Shown here: positions 8,943 to 16,595 of the stretch, in pieces
How the letters are laid out: each line of letters begins with the position of its first letter
Numbering within the stretch: position 1 is the stretch's first letter
NCBI RefSeq assembly: GCF_001610835.1
Contig: NZ_CP011270.1
Coordinates: forward strand, 6,094,001-6,158,000
Origin: Planctomyces sp. SH-PL14
GTDB lineage: Bacteria > Planctomycetota > Planctomycetia > Planctomycetales > Planctomycetaceae
DNA length: 64,000 bases
Reading direction: 5' to 3'
Position numbers and translations under genes: made by a program
The notes under the pieces: model-generated
Databases searched by the model: none
What the model was told of the DNA's origin: nothing
The model's input: only the letters and a program-made list of their open reading frames with translations

Positions 8943-8959
8943 CTACTAATCGGATAGTA
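8926..8959 (+). promoter_or_regulatory. two tandem BlaI-type operators
   Basis: TACTATGTCGATAGTA (8926-8941) and TACTAATCGGATAGTA (8944-8959) are near-perfect dyads with TACTA/TAGTA arms, centred 18 bases apart and ending 11 bases before the GTG start of the repressor gene. BlaI/MecI dimers bind short dyads of this kind. The spacing of under two helical turns would allow two adjacent dimers. Confidence 0.75.
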
Positions 8960-8970
8960 AAGGTGAGGCC

Positions 8971-9348
8971 GTGTCGCAGATTCGCGCGTCAGAAGTCGAG
9001 TCGCAGATCCTGGGGTTGCTGTGGGAGCACGGGCCAAGCTCGGTCCGCGACATCCAGGAGCGCCTCGCGGACGGAAAAGCACGAGCCTACACCACCGTCC
9101 TGACCACCATGCAGGTCATGGAGAAAAAGGGCCTGCTCTCCCACGACCGCGAGGGCCTGGCCCACATCTACCGGCCACTCGTCTCCCGCGACGACATCGC
9201 CCAGCCGGCGGTCCGGACGCTCGTCCGCAACCTCTTCGGCGGCGACGCGACCAAAGTCGTCCAGACCCTCATCGACAGCCAGGACCTGAGCGAAGCGGAT
9301 CTCAAGGAGATCCGCCGCATGATCAACGAAGCGGCCAAGAAGAAGTAG
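8971..9348 (+). CDS. blaI: BlaI/MecI-family winged-helix repressor
   Basis: The 125-residue product has an N-terminal winged helix (ESQILGLLWEHGPSSVRDIQ, then TTVLTTMQVMEKKGLL) and a C-terminal dimerisation region (LRTLVRNLF-like LVRNLFGGD, ADLKEIRRMI). The length is normal for the family. The GTG start at 8971 is preceded by AGGTGAGG. The M56 peptidase gene 120 bases downstream is its expected partner: in the known systems the sensor protease causes cleavage or release of the repressor. The two dyads upstream suggest that it represses its own operon. No beta-lactamase gene is adjacent, so the controlled process may differ from resistance. Confidence 0.93.
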   Translation: MSQIRASEVESQILGLLWEHGPSSVRDIQERLADGKARAYTTVLTTMQVMEKKGLLSHDREGLAHIYRPLVSRDDIAQPAVRTLVRNLFGGDATKVVQTLIDSQDLSEADLKEIRRMINEAAKKK

Positions 9349-9468
9349 CGCGGTCCGCGTCCGGCGCGAGAGGAAACTCTCGCCGCCGCGCGATCCGCCG
9401 AATGTCGTTCCCGTTCATTCCGTTCGTCTTCCCAGCTCACCCCCGATCCGCCGGGTGGGAGGCCTCAC

Positions 9469-12400
9469 ATGAAAACCCTCCTCGACATTCTCCAGGGCCC
9501 GGAGAGCCTGCGGCTCGCCAGCGTCCTGCTCCACTCCCTCTGGCAGGGAGCGGCCATCGCCCTCGTGGTGGCGTTCTGCCTCCGCCGCGTCCCCGCCCAC
9601 CAGTACGACCGCCGCTACACGATCGCGCTCGGCGGACTCGGAGCCGTCCTCGTCTCGCTGTTCGTGACGTGGTCGGTCCTGGGGGTGAAGTGGAACCTCG
9701 TCGGACCCCCCACGCCGGAGGCCACCTTCGTCGACGCTCACGGAGCGCACGCGATCGCGACTGCCGCCCTCGAACCCTCCCCGGCAGGGCACGAAGGCCA
9801 CGCGGAGCCTGCGTCGCCCGCTCCGGTACCCCGCCGGTTGGCGCCTCCCGCGGCCGCATGGCCGACCATCGGGCCGGTACTTCGATGGGCCCTCCCCTCG
9901 CTCCTCGTCGCCTGGGGGCTCGGCTGCCTGCTGATGCTCTTCCGCCTGTCGCGGCAGATCCTCGCCGCCCGGGCTTACGTGGCCGCCTTCCCGGTCCTTG
10001 ATCCGCGGCTCCTGGAGGCGGTCGAGCGGATCCGGACCGCGCTCGGCCTGCGATGCCATGTGCGGGTCCTGTCGCTCAAGCAGCTCGCCACGCCGGTCGT
10101 CTTCGGCTTCTGGAAGCCGCTCCTCGTCGTGCCGCTCTCCTTCATGACCGGGCTGACTCCGGAGCAGCAGTACGCCATCGTCGCGCACGAGCTGGCGCAC
10201 ATCTACCGCTGGGACTTCGTCGCCAACCTCGTGCAACTCCTCGTCGAGTCGATCCTGTTCTTCAACCCGGCGGTCCTGTGGCTCAGCCGCCAGATCCGCA
10301 TCGAGCGGGAAGCGTGCTGCGACGCCATCGCGATCGCCCTCACGGAGAACCCCGTCGACTACGCCCGGACCCTCGCCGACTGGGCCGACCGGATGTACGT
10401 CCCCCCGGCCCTCGTCCCCGCCTTCGCGGAACCGGCAGGGAGCGGCTCGCTTGTCGACCGCGTTCGCCGCATCCTCTTCCCGAACCAGACGCCGCACCTG
10501 CGGGTCGGCTGGCTGTCTCTGGCGGCCATGCTCGTCCTGATCGCTTCGGCTCTGGGCCTCGTGGCCTGCGGGACACAGTGGGCGGTTGCCCAGACCGCGC
10601 GGGCGCTCTCGGATGCCGAGCGGGTCGAAGTCCTGAAGGAAGCCCGCGCGGCGATCCCGATGGTGGACGACGCGGACCTCCGCACCGAAAAGCCGGTGCG
10701 GATCATCGGGACCGTGAAGAACGAGGAGGGAGCATCGATCCCTCACGTCCATCTCTCCATTCAATCGCAGGCGGGGAACAGCGGGTACAGTCTCGGCTCG
10801 AACGGCGGGGCCGACGGCACGATCAAGGTCACGATCCCCGGAGGCCGGATCCGGACGGCGATCTTCGCCACCGGCTACGCCCCGGTGATCTTCCCCGAGC
10901 GGCGCGAGGCGGGCGGGAGCGAGATCGATCTCGGCGAGGTCGTGCTGAGGAAAGGGCGGCCGGCTCGGATCCGCTTTGTCAATCCGCAGGGGAAGCCCGT
11001 CGCCGCCGATCGGATCTCTGCGGCCCCGGCCATCCTGACCTCGTATCCGTCGGCCGACAAGACGGCGGACGCCAATGGGGAGTTCGTTGCGGAGAACGTG
11101 ATCGACGTCGAGTACAAGGTGGTCGCGCGGGCCGCCGGTTTCCAGCCGATCTACGCCTGGAAAGGGATGCTCCCCTCCGAAGGGGTGACCACCATCGAAA
11201 TGCTCCCCGCCAAGGTGACGTCCGGCAGGATCGTGGATGAGGCGGGCGAGCCGGTGCCGGGAGTCGCGATCTACTGCCGTGCGGAGCGGTCGGAGAGTCG
11301 CCGTCCCGGCACGATCGTCGGCCACTCTTACAGCCACGGGTCGCCGGGGCAGCTCTGGGCGGTCTCCGAACAGGACGGCTCGTTCCGGATCGATCAGATG
11401 GCGGATGACTCGCGGATCGAGGTCCTGCTCATGAAGGAAGGAGTCGTCCGCGGACTGGTGGAGGACGTCCACGCCGGCCAGCAGGAGCTCGCCTGGACGC
11501 TGGATCCGGAGATTACGCTGCGGGGGCGGGTCGAGGGGGATCTCAACCTGATCTCCAAGGATCCGCGATACCGCTCGGTCTTTTACTCCGTGCTTCGAGA
11601 CACGAAGAACCAGAAGCGCGACCAGGTCCTGACCGGCAACTTCCGGATCGAGGAGGACGGTTCGTTCACGATTCCCAATCTTGTCCGCGGGACGCTGTCG
11701 TTCGACTCGCCTGGCCTGAAGGTCGACCGGCCGGTGACCGGATCGGAGTCGGACATCGTGTTCAAGCTCAAGACCCCCGACAACGCTGGTGGTCAGGAGA
11801 CGCGGACCGTGACGGTCGAATTCCTCTACAACGGGGAACCGGTCCATCCGGCGGGGCAGCTTGTTCTGGAGTCGTACAACTCGACCCTTTCGCGGAAGCG
11901 AGTCGATCTCTCGAAGGGGCCGGTGACGTTTGAGGCTCCGACCCTGGCCCGGGTGCAGATCAACGGTTCGCGGATGCTGGGCTTCATGCCGGCGAAGTCG
12001 CTGCGGCAGTCGTTCGAGCCGGAGGAGCTGGCCAGGACGTTGTCGATCGCTGTTGTCCCCGCGGGGATGATTGCCGGGACCGTTCGCGATGCCGATGGAA
12101 AGCCGATCGCGGGGGCCAAGGTCGGTGTGCAGATGCCGGAGCGGGCAGGGATCGATCTGCCGGAGACGCTCGAGGCGAACGATGAAGGGGAGTTCGTGCT
12201 GAATCCGCTGCCGCTGCGGGGGGACGCTTACGTCTACGCTCAGGTCGAGCGGGCCCGGGTCTGGACGGAGGCCTTGACGGTCGATGCGGCGCATCCCGAA
12301 CAGCGGATCACGCTGACGGTGCCGCGGCTGCGGGAGGTGGCGATCGAGGTGGTCGATACGGACGGGAAGCCGGTGACGGACGTGCCGCTCGTTCTCGAGT

Positions 12401-12906
12401 TTGACCGCAAGCTGGGGCGGAGTTCCGTCGGCTCGGGTTACGGGGTCGTGGCGACGACGGGCCGCGACGGCATGGCGCGGATCACGGGGGTCAATCCGGA
12501 TCTGGAGGACTACGTGCTGTATCCTCCCAAGAACGGTCCGTGGCTGGGCGAGCGGTATCGGCTGACGGGGAAGGTGCCGCAGCGGATTGTTCTGAAGCGG
12601 GGGCACGTTCTGACGGGGCGGGTCCTGGACGAGAACGGTGCGCCGGTGCCGGGGGTGACGATGGGGGCTTCGTGTGCTGAGGATTCGCGGCCGGAGAATG
12701 CGCTCTATTACTTCACGGCGGAAGACAAGACGGATGAGGAGGGTCGGTTCCGGTTTTCGAATCTGCCTGCGGCGCCCGTGAGTGTGACGGCGCACGGGGT
12801 TCAGGAGCCGCCACAGCTGCCGCCGGGCCGTCAGTTCATGCCTGATGTGGACGAGGTAACGATTCAGGGGAAAGTCGCGGATTGGATGAGAAACCGCGAT
12901 CGGTAG
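9469..12906 (+). CDS. BlaR1-like M56 metalloprotease sensor with carboxypeptidase-regulatory repeats
   Basis: The product has 1,145 residues. Transmembrane helices at about residues 15-35 and 45-70, and another near 140-160, precede a zinc protease domain with H240-E-L-A-H244 and the downstream EREACCDAIAI block. A further helix follows near residue 350-370. The large C-terminal part (about 400-1145) is built of beta-sandwich repeats of the carboxypeptidase-regulatory type, seen as IIGTVKNEEGASIPHVHL, SGRIVDEAGEPVPGVAIY, IAGTVRDADGKPIAGAKV and TGRVLDENGAPVPGVTM. Classical BlaR1 ends in a penicillin-binding domain, which is absent here. GGAGG precedes the ATG. It forms one operon with the BlaI-type repressor. 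Confidence 0.92.
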   Translation: MKTLLDILQGPESLRLASVLLHSLWQGAAIALVVAFCLRRVPAHQYDRRYTIALGGLGAVLVSLFVTWSVLGVKWNLVGPPTPEATFVDAHGAHAIATAALEPSPAGHEGHAEPASPAPVPRRLAPPAAAWPTIGPVLRWALPSLLVAWGLGCLLMLFRLSRQILAARAYVAAFPVLDPRLLEAVERIRTALGLRCHVRVLSLKQLATPVVFGFWKPLLVVPLSFMTGLTPEQQYAIVAHELAHIYRWDFVANLVQLLVESILFFNPAVLWLSRQIRIEREACCDAIAIALTENPVDYARTLADWADRMYVPPALVPAFAEPAGSGSLVDRVRRILFPNQTPHLRVGWLSLAAMLVLIASALGLVACGTQWAVAQTARALSDAERVEVLKEARAAIPMVDDADLRTEKPVRIIGTVKNEEGASIPHVHLSIQSQAGNSGYSLGSNGGADGTIKVTIPGGRIRTAIFATGYAPVIFPERREAGGSEIDLGEVVLRKGRPARIRFVNPQGKPVAADRISAAPAILTSYPSADKTADANGEFVAENVIDVEYKVVARAAGFQPIYAWKGMLPSEGVTTIEMLPAKVTSGRIVDEAGEPVPGVAIYCRAERSESRRPGTIVGHSYSHGSPGQLWAVSEQDGSFRIDQMADDSRIEVLLMKEGVVRGLVEDVHAGQQELAWTLDPEITLRGRVEGDLNLISKDPRYRSVFYSVLRDTKNQKRDQVLTGNFRIEEDGSFTIPNLVRGTLSFDSPGLKVDRPVTGSESDIVFKLKTPDNAGGQETRTVTVEFLYNGEPVHPAGQLVLESYNSTLSRKRVDLSKGPVTFEAPTLARVQINGSRMLGFMPAKSLRQSFEPEELARTLSIAVVPAGMIAGTVRDADGKPIAGAKVGVQMPERAGIDLPETLEANDEGEFVLNPLPLRGDAYVYAQVERARVWTEALTVDAAHPEQRITLTVPRLREVAIEVVDTDGKPVTDVPLVLEFDRKLGRSSVGSGYGVVATTGRDGMARITGVNPDLEDYVLYPPKNGPWLGERYRLTGKVPQRIVLKRGHVLTGRVLDENGAPVPGVTMGASCAEDSRPENALYYFTAEDKTDEEGRFRFSNLPAAPVSVTAHGVQEPPQLPPGRQFMPDVDEVTIQGKVADWMRNRDR

Positions 12907-12917
12907 TTGCGTAAAGA

Positions 12918-13193
12918 GCCGGGGTCAAGGGGGCCACGCCCCCTTGCCGCCGGAGGCATTTCCATGAGGAACCGTGGGACACAACGGATGTCCCCTTTGT
13001 GGCACCGGCGTTGAGGACTCCCTCAAACCACACCGCTCGCTTCGCAATCCCCGCGTGTTTGTGAGGGGGCATCCGACACGGTGTCCGCGTTTGGACACGT
13101 GCTCCTTCAGACATCTCTCGACGAGAGGGCCTCCGGCGGGCAAAGGGGATTCTCCCCTCTGCACTCCCCGACCAGGGTGCCCCTGGACCCCGG
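12918..13193 (+). repeat. R300 repeat, copy D (F, left end missing)
   Basis: It starts at GCCGGGGTCAAGG. Stem 1 is a perfect CAAGGGGGC/GCCCCCTTG around CAC. Stem 2 is AAAGGGGA/TCCCCTCT. It fills the convergent gap between the BlaR1-like gene (ends 12906) and the acyltransferase gene (ends 13206), about 12 bases from each stop. Confidence 0.92.
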
Positions 13194-13205
13194 TGAGCTG
13201 GCGCA

Positions 13206-14516
13206 CTAGCCGCAGCCCAGCAACAGGTGATGTCGCAGACGTTCCACCAGCCTCTCCGCCATCTCCGGCGGGTCCAGCGGATCACGCACAAACGCCGCCA
13301 CCCCCAACCGCCCGTGCAGCGTCCCGACAAGCCAGCAGTACCGCGTCCCCACCCGCGTCTGGCACGTCGCCGTATACAGCTCCCGCGGACGAACCCCGCC
13401 ATAGTCCTCCGCCATCGGCAGAACACCCGTATTCGAAACGATCGCGTCCGACGTACACAGCAGCGGATGCTTGTCCGCCGCCGGCGCCAGAAAGGTCCGG
13501 GCCACCCTCGAAAAACCCCACGGCGGAAGACCGGTCCGCCCGATCGCCCCCGTGAGCGACGCGTGATACGCCCGGGCAAACTCCCAGAACGAACCACTCG
13601 GCCGCCCGTGCCACGTCTTCACCCAGTAGATGTAAAGACCCAGCTGCTCCGGCGCGACCGGAACCGGCTGCCGCCGACGCAGGTCGATATTGGTCTGAAA
13701 GGCGACACGGCGACGATCCGGCAGAACCTCAAACGCCACCAGCAGCGCCGCGGCACACAGCGCCGTATTGAGCGTCGTCCCATTCGCCTTGGCGGCCTGC
13801 AGGATCGCTCGGGTCTCGTCGGCGGAAAGACTCCCGAACCGCGGGACCGTCCGCTGGAGACTCCCGGCATGGGCGGCTACCGGGCGAGGGTTTCGGACAA
13901 GGTTCTTCGCCTCCTCCGCAAAGAACCGCAGCGTCGCCGCCGTTCTCGCTCCGGCTGGAAGAAAGGTCTCGAGAGGCGGGGCGATCGGCCGCGGCTCCGG
14001 GGCCGCGGCCTCGGAGTGTTCCAGGTCGGCGTAAGTCTGCAGCAGGGTATGGAAGAACGGCGCGACACCCAGCCCGTCGCAGATTGCATGATGGATCCGC
14101 AGCACGAGCTCGCAGCGATCCTCGCCCGCCAGGACCGTCAGACTCCAGAGAGGCGAAGACGATACCTCGCCTCCAGCCGGAGCGGGTGCGGGAAACGGCT
14201 CGTTGATGAGCCGCTCGGCGGCCGACCGCCACTGGTTCTCGTCGACGCGCGGAATGATGCGCAGGTCCAGCGCGACGTCGCGAATCGGCGCGAGGATCGG
14301 GCGGCCATCCCCGCCGGTCACGATCGTGCTGGAGAGAAGCGGCCAGCGTTCGGCCAGCCGCTGCGCCGCCTTCTGCAGCCTCGGGAGATCGAGCTTCCCT
14401 TCGCACACGAGCGGGGAAACCTGAGTGTAGGTCCCGTACCGGGCGCTCCCCCAGGCGAAGAACGATTCCAGGTCGCCAAGCGGACGGTGCGGCGGATGAT
14501 CGGGCGAAGGACTCAC
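13206..14516 (-). CDS. condensation-superfamily acyltransferase (HHxxxDG type)
   Basis: The product has about 436 residues. The motif IHHAICDGLGVAPF near residue 140 is the HHxxxDG signature of CoA-dependent acyltransferases, condensation domains and alcohol acetyltransferases. A second block, FQTNIDLRRR with LGLYIYW, corresponds to the conserved latch region. I chose GTG at 14516 because the stretch upstream translates a low-complexity spacer (HFDRSGRESPP) that does not look like protein. The gene is divergent from the MarR regulator, so both may share one control region. The acyl donor and acceptor are unknown; an ester- or lipid-forming role is an inference. Confidence 0.78.
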   Translation of the reverse strand: MSPSPDHPPHRPLGDLESFFAWGSARYGTYTQVSPLVCEGKLDLPRLQKAAQRLAERWPLLSSTIVTGGDGRPILAPIRDVALDLRIIPRVDENQWRSAAERLINEPFPAPAPAGGEVSSSPLWSLTVLAGEDRCELVLRIHHAICDGLGVAPFFHTLLQTYADLEHSEAAAPEPRPIAPPLETFLPAGARTAATLRFFAEEAKNLVRNPRPVAAHAGSLQRTVPRFGSLSADETRAILQAAKANGTTLNTALCAAALLVAFEVLPDRRRVAFQTNIDLRRRQPVPVAPEQLGLYIYWVKTWHGRPSGSFWEFARAYHASLTGAIGRTGLPPWGFSRVARTFLAPAADKHPLLCTSDAIVSNTGVLPMAEDYGGVRPRELYTATCQTRVGTRYCWLVGTLHGRLGVAAFVRDPLDPPEMAERLVERLRHHLLLGCG

Positions 14517-14705
14517 GACGGACCAGAGCGGAAGGGAGCCGGATGGGACAGGAAAGAGCAGGGGACGAAGCGGTGGGGACTCTCGCCCAGAGCGGTCGAA
14601 ATGACAAGAGGAATGCCGAGCTCGTGCCGTGACGGAACGCGGCCCTGGCTGCCGAAAACTTCCGAAAGACATGCCGGGAGCCTCGCCCTCCCGATCCCTT
14701 GGATC

Positions 14706-14734
14706 TTGACCGCAATGAAAGATGCATATACAAA
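14706..14734 (+). promoter_or_regulatory. putative MarR-gene promoter with shared motif TGCATATACA
   Basis: TTGACC (14706-14711) and TACAAA (14729-14734) are 17 bases apart. The motif TGCATATACA (14723-14732) covers the -10 region and recurs before the next gene at 15228-15237. There is no ribosome site before the ATG at 14741, so the message may be leaderless. Confidence 0.5.
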
Positions 14735-14740
14735 TAAATC

Positions 14741-15181
14741 ATGGCGAAGTTCGAAGACATGGTCGATCACGTCGCGGAGCACTGCGCCGGACTGCGGGTG
14801 CGGCTGCTGAACCGGGTTGTGAGCGGCCTCTATGACAACCACCTTCGCCCGCTGGGACTGCGGGGGAGCCAGTTCAACATCCTCGTCGCCTCGGCCAAGA
14901 TGAAACTGGCCCGGCCCGCCATCATGGCCGAGGTGCTGTGCATCGATCCGACGACGCTCAGCCGCAACCTGGAACGGATGCGGGCGCGGGGGTGGTTGGA
15001 GCAGGTCCCCGATCCGGAGGACGGCCGGGCTCAACCGTTCCGGCTGACCGACTCAGGGCGGGAGATCCTGCGGAGGGCGATCCCGCTGTGGGAACGGGCT
15101 CAGGCGGAGACCGAGGCCCTGCTGGGGGAAGCGGCCCTGGCGGCGATCCGCCGCGGGAGCGAGGCAGCCCGGGCGGGCTGA
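14741..15181 (+). CDS. MarR-family transcriptional regulator
   Basis: The product has 146 residues and is a winged-helix protein. The recognition region is AEVLCIDPTTLSRNLERM, and the wing reads ARGWLEQVPDPEDGRAQPFRL, which is the conserved MarR DGR block. A helix at each end would form the dimer interface. It lies between the divergent acyltransferase gene and the iron-sulfur/SCP2 gene 71 bases downstream, and a shared TGCATATACA motif precedes both its own start and that of the downstream gene. These are the likely targets. MarR proteins often sense small aromatic or lipid-like ligands; none can be named here. Confidence 0.93.
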   Translation: MAKFEDMVDHVAEHCAGLRVRLLNRVVSGLYDNHLRPLGLRGSQFNILVASAKMKLARPAIMAEVLCIDPTTLSRNLERMRARGWLEQVPDPEDGRAQPFRLTDSGREILRRAIPLWERAQAETEALLGEAALAAIRRGSEAARAG

Positions 15182-15223
15182 CGCGATATGAGGGAATCCG
15201 ATTCGGCAACGCTTTTGTTAGAA

Positions 15224-15243
15224 ACTTGCATATACACACAAGT
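15224..15243 (+). promoter_or_regulatory. dyad operator candidate upstream of the iron-sulfur/SCP2 gene
   Basis: ACTTGCATATACACACAAGT has perfect 5-base arms (ACTTG/CAAGT) and contains the TGCATATACA found in the MarR promoter. It ends 9 bases before the ATG at 15253, so binding would block initiation or translation of the downstream gene. Confidence 0.6.
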
Positions 15244-15252
15244 GGGCGTCCC

Positions 15253-16587
15253 ATGAAACTCGAAGACCATCCCACCGTTCGGAAGCTGATTGACCGCCCT
15301 CGGCTGGTGTCGCCTCCGCCGGCCCCGCTCGACGCCGAATGGCTCAAAGCGCTCGCCCGCGAGTGCGGTGCGGACGACGTGGGGCTGGTCGAGCTCGAAC
15401 GGCCGGCGCTCGCGGACCAGCGGGAGGAGATTCAGGCGCTCCTCCCGGGGGCCAGGACGATCCTCAGCCTCGTCCTGCGGATGAACCGTGAGCCGATCCG
15501 GACCCCGGCGCGGTCGCTTTCGAACCTGGAGTTCCACCACGTCGGGGACGAAACGAACGAGGCGGCCCGCCGGATCGTGGAGGCGCTTGAGGAACGCGGC
15601 ATCCGGGCCCTCAACCCCGCCATGGGCTTTCCGATGGAAATGGACCGTTTCCCGGGGAAGATCTGGACGGTGTCGCACAAGCCGGTCGCCGTCGCCGCCG
15701 GGCTCGGGATGATGGGGATTCACCGCAACGTGATCCATCCCCGGTTTGGCAACTTCATCCTCCTGGCGACGGTCGTGATCGCCGCCGAGGCGACCGCGTA
15801 CGATCAGCCGATCGACTACAACCCATGCCTCGAGTGCAAGCTGTGCGTGGCGGCCTGTCCCGTGGGGGCGATCGCGCCGGACGGGCACTTCGACTTCTCC
15901 GCGTGCTACACGCATAACTACCGGGAGTTCATGGGGGGCTTCAACGACTGGGTCGAGACGGTGGCCGACAGCCGGAACGGCCTCGACTACCGCCATCGAG
16001 TCGGCAACGCGGAGTCCGCCTCGATGTGGCAGAGCCTCTCCTTCGGACCGAACTACAAGGCGGCCTACTGCCTCTCGGTCTGCCCGGCAGGCGAAGACGT
16101 CATCGCTCCTTATCTGGAGAACCGCCGTGAGCATCTGGAGACGGTGGTCCGTCCGCTGCAGCAGAAGGTCGAGTCGATCTATGTCGTCCCCGGCTCGGAC
16201 GCGGAGGACCATGTCCGCAAGCGGTTCCCGCACAAGACCGTGCGGAATGTCCGCGGCAGCCTCCGCCCCCGCTCGATCGAATCCCTGTTGTCGGCGATGC
16301 CGCACGCCTTCCAGCGGGAGAAGGCGGCCGGCTTCCGCGCGGTCTACCACTTCCGGTTCACGGGGGAGGAGCCGCGGGAGGTGACGATCCGCATTGCCGA
16401 CCGGACGCTCGCCATCGAGCCGGGACTGGTTGGCCGGTGCGACGTGCGGGTGACGGTCGACTCCCGGACCTGGCTCAGGTTCATCGCGAAGGAGATTTCG
16501 CTGTTCCGGGCCCTCATCACATTCCGGCTCCGGATCCGCGGCAACCCGCTTCTCCTCGCCCGGTTCGGCCGGTGCTTTCCCTCGTGA
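15253..16587 (+). CDS. QueG-like 4Fe-4S protein fused to an SCP2-type lipid-binding domain
   Basis: The product has 444 residues. Residues 25-300 resemble the epoxyqueuosine-reductase/reductive-dehalogenase iron-sulfur family: GMMGIHRNVIHPRFGNFILL, then ferredoxin cysteines C192, C195, C198 and C202 (CLECKLCVAACP). A second cysteine group is C273/C277 in YCLSVCPAG. Residues 350-444 match the sterol-carrier-protein-2 fold (VTIRIADRTLAIEPG, DVRVTVDSRTWLRF, ending in a hydrophobic RIRGNPLLLARF). A redox protein with its own lipid-carrier domain suggests a hydrophobic substrate. It follows the MarR gene and ends 8 bases before the convergent TPR gene. Confidence 0.85.
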   Translation: MKLEDHPTVRKLIDRPRLVSPPPAPLDAEWLKALARECGADDVGLVELERPALADQREEIQALLPGARTILSLVLRMNREPIRTPARSLSNLEFHHVGDETNEAARRIVEALEERGIRALNPAMGFPMEMDRFPGKIWTVSHKPVAVAAGLGMMGIHRNVIHPRFGNFILLATVVIAAEATAYDQPIDYNPCLECKLCVAACPVGAIAPDGHFDFSACYTHNYREFMGGFNDWVETVADSRNGLDYRHRVGNAESASMWQSLSFGPNYKAAYCLSVCPAGEDVIAPYLENRREHLETVVRPLQQKVESIYVVPGSDAEDHVRKRFPHKTVRNVRGSLRPRSIESLLSAMPHAFQREKAAGFRAVYHFRFTGEEPREVTIRIADRTLAIEPGLVGRCDVRVTVDSRTWLRFIAKEISLFRALITFRLRIRGNPLLLARFGRCFPS

Positions 16588-16595
16588 TGCCCCGC

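Noticed and set aside
9415-12795. An 1,126-residue frame opposite the BlaR1-like gene
   Set aside because: Composition is dominated by Arg, His, Pro and Asp, as expected for a GC-rich antisense frame; no motif is present.
14517-14672. N-terminal extension of the condensation-type acyltransferase to 14672
   Set aside because: The extra 52 residues translate spacer-like sequence (HFDRSGRESPP) and would bring the start into the divergent promoter region.
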